The notes beneath the pieces were generated by a model, which was not told the DNA's origin, searched no databases, and saw only the letters and a list, made by a program, of their open reading frames with translations. A stretch of 64,000 nt of DNA, taken from positions 124,001 through 188,000 of the forward strand of contig NZ_SORF01000003.1 in assembly GCF_004366795.1 (NCBI RefSeq), in the 5' to 3' direction. The stretch comes from Alicyclobacillus sacchari (GTDB lineage Bacteria > Bacillota > Bacilli > Alicyclobacillales > Alicyclobacillaceae). Below are positions 18,895 to 29,916 of this stretch, piece after piece. The position numbers were made by a program, and so were the translations under genes. Numbering within the stretch: position 1 is the first letter of the stretch; each line of letters opens with the position of its first letter.

Positions 18895-19755
18895 TTAGCG
18901 CAATGCCTCCGCACCGCCGACGATTTCCGCAATCTGTGTCGTAATGGCCGCCTGGCGCGCCCGGTTGAGCGAGAGCGTCAGGTCCGAGATGAGTTCCTTC
19001 GCGTTGTCGGTCGCGTTGCCCATTGCCGTCATGCGCGCTGCGTGTTCCGACGCCTTGGCGTCGAGCACAGCCTGATAGACGAGCGTTTCCGCGTAACGCG
19101 GCAACAGAGCGGCCAACACCGCTTCTTCATCCGGCTCAAATTCGTATATCCGACGCGGGCCCTTTGCCTCGTCGGCGAGGCTGTCGAGCGGCAGCACCTT
19201 CTTGACGATGGGGCGCTGCGAAGCCGCATTGATAAATTCGTTGTAAATGAAGTACAGCTCATCGAACTCCGCGCGTTCGTACGCGCCGACAATCGCCTCC
19301 GCGAGATGGCGGATGGAATGGTATGTCGGGGAGTCCGCGAGATCAACCACGTCGGCGGCGACGGGAAAGCCGCGGCGGCGGAAGTAATCGCGCCCGCGTT
19401 TACCTACGGCATATATGGCAAACGTCGCCTTGTCCCTCTTGCCAAATTCCTGCATCGCCGCGCGCACGACCTGTGCATTGTAAGGTCCGGCCAAGCCGCG
19501 ATCCGCGGTGATGACCAGATAACCTGTGCGTTTCACAGGTCGGGACGCGAGCAGAGGATGCTTGACGTGTCGCGCCGACTGCGACAGGTTGGAAAGCATT
19601 TCTTGCATCTTCGCCAAATATGGCTTCGACTGCTGAACAGCATCCTGGACGCGGCGCAGTTTCGCTGCCGCCACCATCTCCATCGCCTTCGTGATCTGCG
19701 ACGTGTTGCGCACACTCTTGATGCGGCGTTTGATGTCGCGCATGTTTTGTGGCAT
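18895..19755 (-). CDS. atpG: ATP synthase gamma subunit
   Basis: Rotating central stalk of F1, 286 residues. N-terminal MRDIKRRIKSVRNTSQITKAMEMVAAAKL and C-terminal ATDNAKELISDLTLSLNRARQAAITTQIAEIVGGAEAL helices, which form the coiled coil inside the alpha3beta3 ring, are both typical. Confidence 0.98.
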   Translation of the reverse strand: MPQNMRDIKRRIKSVRNTSQITKAMEMVAAAKLRRVQDAVQQSKPYLAKMQEMLSNLSQSARHVKHPLLASRPVKRTGYLVITADRGLAGPYNAQVVRAAMQEFGKRDKATFAIYAVGKRGRDYFRRRGFPVAADVVDLADSPTYHSIRHLAEAIVGAYERAEFDELYFIYNEFINAASQRPIVKKVLPLDSLADEAKGPRRIYEFEPDEEAVLAALLPRYAETLVYQAVLDAKASEHAARMTAMGNATDNAKELISDLTLSLNRARQAAITTQIAEIVGGAEALR

Positions 19756-19861
19756 TGTCCGAATTCACCACCTTGGGAGGTCGTCGCCGACCCCATATCG
19801 TGCACTCGCGCCGCGCGGCCCGCACATCCCGGGCCGCGCCGACAACGTCACCGTTCTATCG

Positions 19862-21923
<2,062 letters not shown>

Positions 21924-21930
<7 letters not shown>

Positions 21931-22430
21931 ACGAGTTCACCCAACCGCTTTTCTGCCTCGGCCACCATTTCGCGATGCAGTTCCGGCGACACGTGGCTGT
22001 GCAACAACTTCGCCGTCAGCTCGACAGACAGCTCTGCAACGCGCTGTGTCACGGCTGCCAAGGCTTCGTCGCGCTCGCGAACGATAGCCTGGCGATTCTC
22101 CTCCAGAATGCGAGAGGCTTCTTCTTCCGCCTTCAACAAAATCTCTCTGGCCTGCTCATCTGCGCGCACGCGCGCCGCATCAAGCAGGTTTTTTGCTTCC
22201 TTGCGTGCTTCTTCGAGCAACTGACGCTGCTCAGCCAGTAAGCTTGCCGCCTCTTCGCGGCTCTTTTCCGCCTCGGTAATCTGTGATTCTACGTGTTGTC
22301 TACGCTGATCTAACATCTTCGCCAACGGCTTAAATGCAAACCGCTGGATGAAGAAAAACACAATCAGGAACGAAATGATGGAAAAGATAAACGTCCCGAC
22401 CTGAAAGACGCCACCCATGTGCGACGACAC
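21924..22430 (-). CDS. atpF: ATP synthase b subunit
   Basis: Stator stalk, 168 residues: one N-terminal membrane helix (about 9-28, FIFSIISFLIVFFFIQRFA) followed by a long charged coiled coil (about 35-150, Glu/Lys/Ala/Arg-rich with KEAKNLLDAARVRADEQAREIL). Functions as a dimer. 3' end overlaps atpH. Confidence 0.97.
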
Positions 22431-22498
22431 TCCCTTCTGCTATGGATTCGCGCTTCGCCAGGGCCCTGCCTCGCCGTGGAATCGCTCCAACGGCAAGA

Positions 22499-22762
<264 letters not shown>

Positions 22763-22809
22763 TTAGTCGCTGCGAATGGTATGAATTGCGCCAACACTGC
22801 GCACATGGT

Positions 22810-22852
22810 GCGGTTAAGCCGCGCTTTGCGCGCAAGACCACCCCGCAGGGGT
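22810..22852 (-). promoter_or_regulatory. Hairpin cluster between atpB and atpE
   Basis: Three short perfect hairpins in the 146-nt atpB-atpE spacer: GCGG/CCGC (22810-22822), CGCGC/GCGCG (22820-22832) and ACCCC/GGGGT (22840-22852). The first two overlap and could be alternatives. They may affect processing or stability of the atpE message, whose product is needed in about ten copies per complex. No T-run, so not a terminator. Confidence 0.4.
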
Positions 22853-22893
22853 ATGAACGCATGTCCGAACCGCGGCCAACTTCGTCGCGATCG

Positions 22894-23658
22894 TCAATGG
22901 TGTGCGTGGCCTTCGAAAGATTTGTTGCCGACGTACAGGCACATCAGGATCGAGAACACATAAGCTTGAATGGTTGCGACGAACCCACTGTAGAACAACC
23001 ACAACACGATGAGCGGCAACTGCCACGGAATCCAGTGGAGCGCAAATGGCGCGCGCAACATGATGCCGAGCAAGGCTTCACCGGCGAAGATGTTACCGTA
23101 AAGTCGCATGCCGTGCGTCAACGGATTCGTGATTTCTTCGATCACCGCCAGCGGCGATGGGGAGTAGAAATGGCGCAGCCACTGTTTCGGATGGCGCAAG
23201 CCGCGCGCGTGGCTGATGACCCAGACCATGATCGCCAAAGCGAGCGCCATGCTCATGTTCGACGTCGGCGAGTCAAACAACTCGATATCGCCTTTGGAAC
23301 CAGCGAGATCGGACGGGCTCAATCCCCACACGGACATATGCGGATTGAAATGCACCGTGATGCTCATAATGAGCCCGAGCCAGTTCGCGACGAACAGGAA
23401 GAGCAACATGACGAACGCCAGCGGCAGAATGAAGTTGACCGATTGTTCGGTTGGCATCGTCTCGCGGGCCATGTTGGTCGCGAATTCAGCCGCCCATTCG
23501 ATCAGATTCTGCAAACCGCGTGGCCGCCGCATGTCCATGCGGGCCAAGCCCACACGCAACACGACGAAAATAATCAGCCCCGTCAGAAAAATGGTGGCGA
23601 TCACCGTGACATTGGTCTGCCAAATCGTCCCCGCGAATAGCGTTGGGAATACCGGCAC
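22894..23658 (-). CDS. atpB: ATP synthase a subunit
   Basis: Membrane stator with the proton half-channels, 254 residues, about six membrane helices. The essential arginine is in the ITNPLTHGMRLYGNIFAGEALLG segment (R of MRLYGN). C-terminal SGFVATIQAYVFSILMCLYVGN matches the last conserved helix. The protein ends with a His-rich GHAHH tail. Confidence 0.97.
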   Translation of the reverse strand: MPVFPTLFAGTIWQTNVTVIATIFLTGLIIFVVLRVGLARMDMRRPRGLQNLIEWAAEFATNMARETMPTEQSVNFILPLAFVMLLFLFVANWLGLIMSITVHFNPHMSVWGLSPSDLAGSKGDIELFDSPTSNMSMALALAIMVWVISHARGLRHPKQWLRHFYSPSPLAVIEEITNPLTHGMRLYGNIFAGEALLGIMLRAPFALHWIPWQLPLIVLWLFYSGFVATIQAYVFSILMCLYVGNKSFEGHAHH

Positions 23659-23666
23659 TGTCTCAC

Positions 23667-24068
23667 CTACTTTTCTGTGGATTGGTCACTCGGGTTCCTG
23701 GCATAACTGTACAATCCGGCAAATACGAAGGCGAACCCCAGCACATACCCAACGAGCGCAGTGTACGGATTGAACAGCGTTTTAAATTTCAGGGAAATAA
23801 TCATGATGAGGACGATCAGCACGAGGCGCGAGAACATCCCCAGCATCCCTGACGCAAACAGAGCCGGCCCTTGCATATTGTCGTTGTGATGTCCTTGGCG
23901 AATCATGCTGAGCACGACAAACAGACCGCCGAACTCTCCGAGCAGGAGTCCACTGAAGATGGTCCGCAACCCACCCAGAACACCCAAGCATACAGCAGTC
24001 AGGCCCATAAACACCAACCAAGAGACGGTAATGGCGCGCAGGCGTTTGTTCAACCGTTCTACATTCAT
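23667..24068 (-). CDS. atpI: ATP synthase protein I
   Basis: Small membrane protein (133 residues, four hydrophobic segments) of the AtpI family, proposed to assist c-ring assembly. Location directly before atpB. Its start overlaps the atpZ stop by 4 nt (ATGA). Confidence 0.88.
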   Translation of the reverse strand: MNVERLNKRLRAITVSWLVFMGLTAVCLGVLGGLRTIFSGLLLGEFGGLFVVLSMIRQGHHNDNMQGPALFASGMLGMFSRLVLIVLIMIISLKFKTLFNPYTALVGYVLGFAFVFAGLYSYARNPSDQSTEK

Positions 24069-24412
24069 GGCCTGTCTCCTAGAATCTGTTTGGCGAGGAA
24101 CGCAAGCCCCGAAGCACCGACGACAACACCGACCATGACCCCGAGAATCGTCAGCCAGACATGATGGGTCTGTGCGCCGATGTAGTGTCCGAGGATGCCA
24201 AACCCGACAATACTGCCTCCAAGTTGCAGAATGGCCCCAGAGAAAACAGCAAACGTTTTCCAGACACTAGGTTCTTGACGCTGTTCTTGACGCTCATCAC
24301 GCGTCTTTGGACGCTGTTCGTCTGCGAACGCACACACCACCCAGTACAGGATGAAGAGAGGGACATGATTGATGAATGTAGTCTCATCGCGGTGTTGGTT
24401 GTGCGATTTCAC
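24065..24412 (-). CDS. atpZ: AtpZ/AtpI family subunit
   Basis: First gene of the atp operon. The C-terminal ~65 residues hold two membrane helices (AVFSGAILQLGGSIVGFGILGHYIG and WLTILGVMVGVVVGASGLAFL), the usual AtpZ layout. In other Firmicutes AtpZ with AtpI has been linked to Mg2+/Ca2+ transport or assembly. The start is uncertain: the GTG at 24412 has no good ribosome site and the real start may lie ~25-35 codons downstream, before the charged DEQRPKTRDERQEQRQEP stretch. Confidence 0.7.
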   Translation of the reverse strand: MKSHNQHRDETTFINHVPLFILYWVVCAFADEQRPKTRDERQEQRQEPSVWKTFAVFSGAILQLGGSIVGFGILGHYIGAQTHHVWLTILGVMVGVVVGASGLAFLAKQILGDRP

Positions 24413-24553
24413 CGACCATTATTCATATGATTACCGTTTGCAAGCCAGGATAACCATACGAAGGAAGGCGTTTCCAGAAACGGATGCGCTAGCTCACCTG
24501 TCTCGTAGTGTGAAACACCCGGTTTTTACGGTGAAATGCCAGAACCCTCGCCT

Positions 24554-24583
24554 ATAGTACACTAGCGTGAAATTCGCTGTCAA
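24554..24583 (-). promoter_or_regulatory. Promoter of the atp operon
   Basis: Perfect TTGACA (24578-24583), 18-nt spacer, TACTAT (24554-24559) on the minus strand, giving a leader of about 130 nt before atpZ. Confidence 0.75.
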
Positions 24584-24645
24584 CGGCTCCATCAAGCTTC
24601 TGTTTGGCCGATGACGGCAGGATTTCTACGTTTGTTCACAATTGC

Positions 24646-24673
24646 GCGGCCAAGCCAAATCCCGATTGGCCGC
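24646..24673 (-). terminator. Possible weak terminator after mnaA
   Basis: 8-bp inverted repeat GCGGCCAA/TTGGCCGC (24646-24653, 24666-24673) downstream of mnaA, without a following T-run. Rho-dependent termination or read-through into atp is possible. Confidence 0.3.
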
Positions 24674-24726
24674 CGCTTTGCGCAGCTCCATATCTGGAAT
24701 TGAAAGCGCAAGCAGCAGCCCCTGGC

Positions 24727-25893
24727 TTAAAATAGCCTCTCGCCTTCCAAATAACGAAATGGCTGCGGCCGCTCGGCACGCCCGAAATGGTGCAGAATCG
24801 CCTGTACGATCCGCTCGGAGGCGCGACCGTCGCCGTACGGATTCTTCCGCCCTGCCATGTCCGCATACACCTCGGCATCCGTCAGCAAGGTGCGCGCCTC
24901 GTGAAAGATGGCGTCCTCGTCGGTCCCCACCAACTTCAACGTTCCCGCCTCGATGCCTTCCGGCCGCTCCGTCGTGTCGCGCAACACGAGCACAGGCACG
25001 CCGAGAGATGGCGCCTCCTCTTGAATGCCTCCCGAATCTGTGAGAATCAGTGTCGATCTCGCCATAAAGTTGTGGTTGTCGACAACGCCCAGCGGATCCA
25101 GCAGGTGAATGCGTGGATGCCCGCCGAGGATCGCAAACACGGTATCCCGCACCGTCGGGTTGAGATGCACCGGATAGACGAGATGGATGTCGTCGGCGAG
25201 ATCGACCACACGACGCGCCGCCCGGCAGATGTTCTCCAGCTTTTGACCCCAGTTCTCACGGCGATGCGATGTCATGTAGACGAGCCTGCGCCCCTCCGGC
25301 ATCGTATCCAGCACCGGGTGCTTGTACTGTTCGCGCACCGTCGTCCGCATCGCGTCGATCGCCGTATTGCCCGTCACGAAAATGGCGTTCGCCGAACGCC
25401 CCTCGCGCTCCAGGTTGGCCGCCGACAAATCGGTCGGGGCAAAAAACAGATCGCCGAGCACATCCGTCAGCTGCCGGTTCATCTCTTCCGGGAACGGACT
25501 GTACTTTTGATACGTCCGCAGCCCCGCCTCGACGTGGCCAATGGCAATTTGCTGGTAGAACGCGGCGAGCGCAGCCGCGAACGTCGTCGTCGTATCTCCG
25601 TGCACGAGCACGATGTCAGGCTTGCGATCCGCCAACACCCGCTCAAGTCCGCGCAAAGCTTTGGTGGTGATGGTGGCAAGCGTCTGACTCGGTTCCATGA
25701 TGTCGAGATCGTCATCCGTCTTGACATCAAACACCTCGAGCACCTGATCCAGCATCTCGCGATGCTGCGCGGTCACGCAGACGAGTGATTCGATGTCCGG
25801 GTGGCTTTCAAGAGCCTTGACCAAGGGCGCCATCTTCACGGCTTCCGGGCGCGTGCCGAACACGGTCATGACGCGCACTGGCGCTGTACTCAA
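24727..25893 (-). CDS. mnaA: UDP-N-acetylglucosamine 2-epimerase
   Basis: Non-hydrolysing epimerase that interconverts UDP-GlcNAc and UDP-ManNAc for teichoic-acid linkage or other surface polymers. 388 residues. Signature segments VFGTRPEAVKMAPL, VHGDTTTTFAAALAAF, GHVEAGLRT, SHRRENWG and LTDSGGIQEEAPSLGVPVLVLRDTTERPE are intact. TTG at 25893 is the start: AAGGAGG lies 8 nt upstream, whereas the longer GTG frame translates that site. It closes the glyA-upp-mnaA block just before the atp operon. Confidence 0.95.
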   Translation of the reverse strand: MSTAPVRVMTVFGTRPEAVKMAPLVKALESHPDIESLVCVTAQHREMLDQVLEVFDVKTDDDLDIMEPSQTLATITTKALRGLERVLADRKPDIVLVHGDTTTTFAAALAAFYQQIAIGHVEAGLRTYQKYSPFPEEMNRQLTDVLGDLFFAPTDLSAANLEREGRSANAIFVTGNTAIDAMRTTVREQYKHPVLDTMPEGRRLVYMTSHRRENWGQKLENICRAARRVVDLADDIHLVYPVHLNPTVRDTVFAILGGHPRIHLLDPLGVVDNHNFMARSTLILTDSGGIQEEAPSLGVPVLVLRDTTERPEGIEAGTLKLVGTDEDAIFHEARTLLTDAEVYADMAGRKNPYGDGRASERIVQAILHHFGRAERPQPFRYLEGERLF

Positions 25894-25953
25894 ATGTGGT
25901 TCCTCCTTCACCCTGCATCCGACCGCCGAACGCTCGGCATCCCGGGCAGGGTT

Positions 25954-26583
25954 TCACTTCGTGCCAAACAGCCTGTCCCCCGCGTCGCCCAGCCCTGGCA
26001 CGATATATCCGTGATCGTCCAGGTGATCGTCCACAGCGGCCACGTATATTTCGACGTCCGGATGCTGCTCTTGCACCGTGGCAATGCCTTCGGGTACAGC
26101 GACCAGGCACATCAATTTCGGTTCGCGTACGCCCCGCTGTTTGACGGCCGTGAGCGCCGCAGCCGCCGATCCGCCCGTGGCGAGCATCGGATCGACAACA
26201 ATGACATCGCGATCCGACACTTGTGCTGGCAACTTGCAGTAGTATTCAACCGGCTGCAACGTCTCAGGGTCGCGGTACAGACCTATATGACCGACTTTGG
26301 CCGCCGGTATTAAGTTCAAAATACCTTCGACCATGCCAAGCCCCGCGCGCAAGACTGGCACAATCGCCAACGTCTTGCCGGCAATCACCTTCGTTTTCGC
26401 CGTGGCCACGGGCGTTTCCACCGTGACCTCCGTCAGGGGCAAATCGCGTGTGATCTCATACACCATCAGCATGGCCACTTCCTGCACAAGGGCCCGAAAC
26501 TCCTTGGTGCCAGTACGCTTGTCCCGAATGTGTGTCAACTTGTGCTGAATCAGCGGATGGTCCAATACGTGGACTTGTCCCAA
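25954..26583 (-). CDS. upp: Uracil phosphoribosyltransferase
   Basis: Salvage of uracil to UMP with PRPP. Starting at TTG 26583 (GGGG 8 nt upstream) the protein is exactly 209 residues, the usual family length, and begins [20 protein letters not shown]. The PRPP-binding loop [11 protein letters not shown] and the uracil-site tail DAGDRLFGT are present. Upstream in-frame codons would only add a basic extension. Confidence 0.96.
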   Translation of the reverse strand: MGQVHVLDHPLIQHKLTHIRDKRTGTKEFRALVQEVAMLMVYEITRDLPLTEVTVETPVATAKTKVIAGKTLAIVPVLRAGLGMVEGILNLIPAAKVGHIGLYRDPETLQPVEYYCKLPAQVSDRDVIVVDPMLATGGSAAAALTAVKQRGVREPKLMCLVAVPEGIATVQEQHPDVEIYVAAVDDHLDDHGYIVPGLGDAGDRLFGTK

Positions 26584-26652
26584 CAGGAACGCCCCTTTAC
26601 GAAAGTTCACCGCCCGTTTCCGGGCGGCTCTTGATGTCACTCGCTATGTTTG

Positions 26653-27909
26653 TCATTCTACATAGGACAGATTTGGATACAGTGGGAAGCGCGCCGTCAA
26701 CTCCGCTACCTGTTGGCGCGCCTGCGCCTTAACCTCGTCCGTGAAGTCGCCCTGCAAAACGAGTTTAAAGATGTGCGAGATGTCCATCATCGCCCCGACA
26801 TCCATGCCGCGCGAGGTCGCCGCCGGCGTGCCAACGCGGATGCCGCTCGTCACCATCGGGCTTGCAGGGTCAAACGGAATCGCATTTTTGTTGACCGTGA
26901 TGCCAATCTCGTCGAGCCGCTTCTCCGCCTCTTTGCCCGTGAGGCCGACGTTTCGCACATCCATGAGCAGCAAATGGTTGTCCGTGCCTCCCGAAACGAG
27001 CGTGAAGCCGTGATGTTGCAAGGCTGTCGCCAAGGCTTGCGCGTTCTTGATGATCTGTTGCTGATACGTCCGGAACGCCGGCTTCAAAGCCTCGCCAAAC
27101 GCAACCGCTTTGGCCGCAATCACGTGCATCAGCGGCCCCCCCTGGACACCAGGGAAAATCGCCTTGTCGATGGCCTTTGCAAACTCCTCCTTGCAAAGAA
27201 TGAGGCCGCCGCGCGGGCCGCGCAAGGTCTTGTGTGTCGTTGATGTCACAAAATGCGCGTGCGGGACCGGCGACGGGTGCAGGCCTGCCGCAATCAAACC
27301 CGCGATGTGGGCCATGTCGACCATGAAATAAGCTCCCACCTCGTCGGCAATGGCACGCATCTGTGCAAAGTCGATCACGCGCGGATACGCGCTCGCACCC
27401 GCGACAATCATGCGGGGTTTGTGTTCCAGGGCCAATCTGCGCACCTCGTCATAGTCGATGCGATGCGTCGTTTCATCGACGCCATAGGCGACGAAATGGT
27501 ATAGCTGGCCAGAAAAGTTGACCGGGCTTCCGTGTGTCAGGTGACCGCCGTGCGCGAGGTTCATCCCGAGCACCGTGTCTCCAGGCTTGAGCACGCTGAA
27601 GTAGACGGCCATGTTCGCTTGCGCGCCACTGTGCGGCTGTACGTTCGCGTGTTCCGCACCGAACAGTTGCTTGACGCGGTCGATAGCCAGTTTCTCGACG
27701 ACGTCGACATACTCGCAACCGCCGTAGTAGCGACGGCCAGGGTAGCCCTCGGCGTATTTATTCGTCAACACCGAGCCAAGTGCGGTCAGGACCGCCTCGC
27801 TCACAAAGTTTTCGGATGCGATAAGTTCGATATTCCCTTGCTGCCGCTTCAATTCCTGCTCCATAGCAGCCGCGACATCAGCGTCAAAACGCTGCAGATT
27901 GTTCGTCAA
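26653..27909 (-). CDS. glyA: Serine hydroxymethyltransferase
   Basis: PLP enzyme converting serine plus tetrahydrofolate to glycine plus methylene-THF. 418 residues from TTG 27909, which has AAAGGAG 8 nt upstream. The PLP lysine lies in [24 protein letters not shown] and [14 protein letters not shown] are also conserved. Sits between ywlG and upp as in B. subtilis. Confidence 0.97.
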   Translation of the reverse strand: MTNNLQRFDADVAAAMEQELKRQQGNIELIASENFVSEAVLTALGSVLTNKYAEGYPGRRYYGGCEYVDVVEKLAIDRVKQLFGAEHANVQPHSGAQANMAVYFSVLKPGDTVLGMNLAHGGHLTHGSPVNFSGQLYHFVAYGVDETTHRIDYDEVRRLALEHKPRMIVAGASAYPRVIDFAQMRAIADEVGAYFMVDMAHIAGLIAAGLHPSPVPHAHFVTSTTHKTLRGPRGGLILCKEEFAKAIDKAIFPGVQGGPLMHVIAAKAVAFGEALKPAFRTYQQQIIKNAQALATALQHHGFTLVSGGTDNHLLLMDVRNVGLTGKEAEKRLDEIGITVNKNAIPFDPASPMVTSGIRVGTPAATSRGMDVGAMMDISHIFKLVLQGDFTDEVKAQARQQVAELTARFPLYPNLSYVE

Positions 27910-28014
27910 TTTGCGCACTCCTTTCGCTCTTGGCGCACGCAAATTGGCGTGCTGCACAAGCCTTGTTCACCTTCATCTTACGGTTCGGAGCCGGAGTGCA
28001 CAAGGGGAGTTTTG

Positions 28015-28668
28015 TCAATTGTCGATATCTGCAGAAGAATGGCGAGAACCATCCAGCCCGGCGCGCCTGCGCGCTTCATCGCGATCGTACACGGCGCGTG
28101 TTCCGCCGATGAGCGGCGGGCGCGATCTCGCCATGGTCACATGCGCCTTGCCAATCTCGCGCACCTGACTGCGCACAGGCACAGCCACCGGGCGCAAGTG
28201 CATCCCGATCAACGTGTCGCCGATGTCGATACCCGCATCTGCCTCGACTGCATCGACCAAGCAGGCGTCAGCGATGGCCCAAAACGCGGCAGCCGCGACG
28301 GCGCCGCCAGCGCCTGGCACAGGAAGCGCAGATACTTCGCGCCATCCCCTCCGCTTTGCATACGCCTGTGAGACGACGAGCGCGCGATTGAGGTGCTCAC
28401 AACATTGGAAAGCGACCTGGCAACCCGCGTCTGCGGCAAATGCCAGAACGGCGTCGACGATCGCGTGCCCGACGGCCATGGACGTCGCGGTGCCGATACG
28501 CTGCCCCACGACTTCGCTCGTCGAGGCGCCAACCACCAGTAGCGTATCGCGGCCAATGTGGGCCGCTTGGTAGAGGTCGGCCAGCGCGATCGGCAAATCG
28601 CGGCGCACCTGCTCGACGGCCAACGCTTGCACACTCGCAGCCTCAGTTTGCTTCGTTCGATCCGCCAT
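28015..28668 (-). CDS. ywlG: UPF0340/TIGR01440 family protein YwlG
   Basis: Conserved protein of unknown function, 217 residues. Recognisable segments are LLVVGASTSEVVGQRIGTATS, FQCCEHLNRALVVS and VPGAGGAVAAAAFWAI, all typical of the YwlG family. ATG 28668 has GGAGG 9 nt upstream, and overlaps the end of ywlE by 26 nt, so translation is probably coupled. The C-terminal tail ARRRAGLDGSRHSSADIDN is variable. Confidence 0.85.
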   Translation of the reverse strand: MADRTKQTEAASVQALAVEQVRRDLPIALADLYQAAHIGRDTLLVVGASTSEVVGQRIGTATSMAVGHAIVDAVLAFAADAGCQVAFQCCEHLNRALVVSQAYAKRRGWREVSALPVPGAGGAVAAAAFWAIADACLVDAVEADAGIDIGDTLIGMHLRPVAVPVRSQVREIGKAHVTMARSRPPLIGGTRAVYDRDEARRRAGLDGSRHSSADIDN

Positions 28669-29137
28669 CTTGCGCAGCCTCCTCCCGCAGTCGGCGAAAC
28701 GCCTGCTGTACCAGTTCGAACAAGGAATCGGCACAAGCCTCGTACGCATGTGCGCCGCCGCCAAACGGATCGATCACGTCCTCTGCCTGTTCCTCCGGCC
28801 ACCGACGCGCAAACGCAGTCAACGTGTGAACCTTGTGTGCAGCCCCCGGAAACATCTCAAGTAACGCTTGTCGGTGTCCCTGGGTCATGACGAGGACGAC
28901 ATCAGCCTGCTGAAGGAGCTCGTGCGTCAAGCGCTTGGCCGCATGCGTCGGCGCGACGACGTGCCGACGGATCAGGACATCGACGGCATGGCGCGTCATC
29001 GGTTGTCCATCCAGTGCGTACAGACCGGCTGAATCGACGTTCCACAGGACGCCTTCCTGTGCCGCCAAATGGCGCAGGAAGGCCGCAGCCATGGGACTGC
29101 GGCACGTGTTGCCGGTGCAAACAAATAGGATGTTCAT
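28643..29137 (-). CDS. ywlE: Protein-arginine phosphatase YwlE
   Basis: Low-molecular-weight phosphatase fold, 164 residues. The P-loop CTGNTCRSP (Cys7-Arg13) has Thr in the second position after Cys, the residue that in YwlE selects phosphoarginine. The acid loop is VIDPFGGG. In Bacillus it reverses McsB protein-arginine phosphorylation in stress and ClpCP targeting; no mcsB is in the window. ATG 29137 follows AGGTG with 6-nt spacing. rpiB, which usually lies between ywlE and ywlG, is absent here. Confidence 0.9.
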   Translation of the reverse strand: MNILFVCTGNTCRSPMAAAFLRHLAAQEGVLWNVDSAGLYALDGQPMTRHAVDVLIRRHVVAPTHAAKRLTHELLQQADVVLVMTQGHRQALLEMFPGAAHKVHTLTAFARRWPEEQAEDVIDPFGGGAHAYEACADSLFELVQQAFRRLREEAAQDGGSNEAN

Positions 29138-29195
29138 CTTCTTCACCTGGATTATGGCGTTCGTGTCATGTCATGTTCTTTGAGGTTCTGTTTTC

Positions 29196-29225
29196 AGTAT
29201 ATCCGCGCCAGATTGACCGATGCAA
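29196..29225 (-). promoter_or_regulatory. Candidate promoter of ywlE-ywlG
   Basis: TTGCAT (29220-29225), 18-nt spacer, TATACT (29196-29201) on the minus strand, about 60 nt upstream of ywlE. Confidence 0.5.
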
Positions 29226-29243
29226 CGAACGCTCAATGCCGCC

Positions 29244-29798
29244 TTAGTGCAAGAAACCTATACCGCAAAGTATCAGGATGCATGCCCCCCCCAGTTCGCC
29301 ATAGTGGCCGATGGCCCGGCCGAACTTGCGGCCAATCATCAGGCCGACACCGCACATGCAACAACTGACTACGCCAAATGCGATGGCGGATGCGGCTCCG
29401 TAAGCAGCACTGCGCAGCCCAAGACTGAATCCGACGGAGAGCGCATCGATGGACACGCTCCCCGCAAACACCGCGATGGACAGCAGGCCGTCAAGGGCCC
29501 GCGGGCGCTTCTCTTCTTTTGAAAAAAGCGTGTGATACGCCATATGTACACCGAGCCCGATGATGAGCAAAGCGCCAAACCACTTCGCAACGGCCCCCAA
29601 GTAATCACCCAACCAATCGCCGAAGCCGATACCAACGAGCGTCAGCGCAATGTGAAATACTGCGATGAATCCGCACAGTTGCACTGCGGTTTTGCGCGAA
29701 ATGGAGCCAAGGCCTACCCCAATGCTCAAAGACAGTGCATCCATACCCAAGGCAAGGGACATCATCATGATTTCAAAGAGATCGTCCACATGAGACAA
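29244..29798 (-). CDS. mntP: Manganese efflux pump MntP
   Basis: Six-helix membrane protein exporting Mn2+. 184 residues from TTG 29798, with AAAGGAGG 7 nt upstream. The twin acidic motifs are GMDALSLSIG in helix 1 and SIDALSVGFSLG in helix 4, as in MntP. B. subtilis ywlD occupies the same locus. No yybP-ykoY manganese riboswitch is visible; the space to the divergent gene is under 120 nt. Confidence 0.9.
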   Translation of the reverse strand: MSHVDDLFEIMMMSLALGMDALSLSIGVGLGSISRKTAVQLCGFIAVFHIALTLVGIGFGDWLGDYLGAVAKWFGALLIIGLGVHMAYHTLFSKEEKRPRALDGLLSIAVFAGSVSIDALSVGFSLGLRSAAYGAASAIAFGVVSCCMCGVGLMIGRKFGRAIGHYGELGGACILILCGIGFLH

Positions 29799-29916
29799 AG
29801 CGGCGCCTCCTTTGCTAACTAGTCCCATGTGTATGCACCGCCATGTGGGGTCATGCGGGCAAGCTCACGGCGGAAGCGGGCAAACGGCGACCTCCCTCCC
29901 TGCGTAAGGAGCATAA

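Noticed and set aside
29799-29916. Possible yybP-ykoY manganese riboswitch before mntP
   Set aside because: The divergent gene leaves under 120 nt and the conserved loop motifs are not present.
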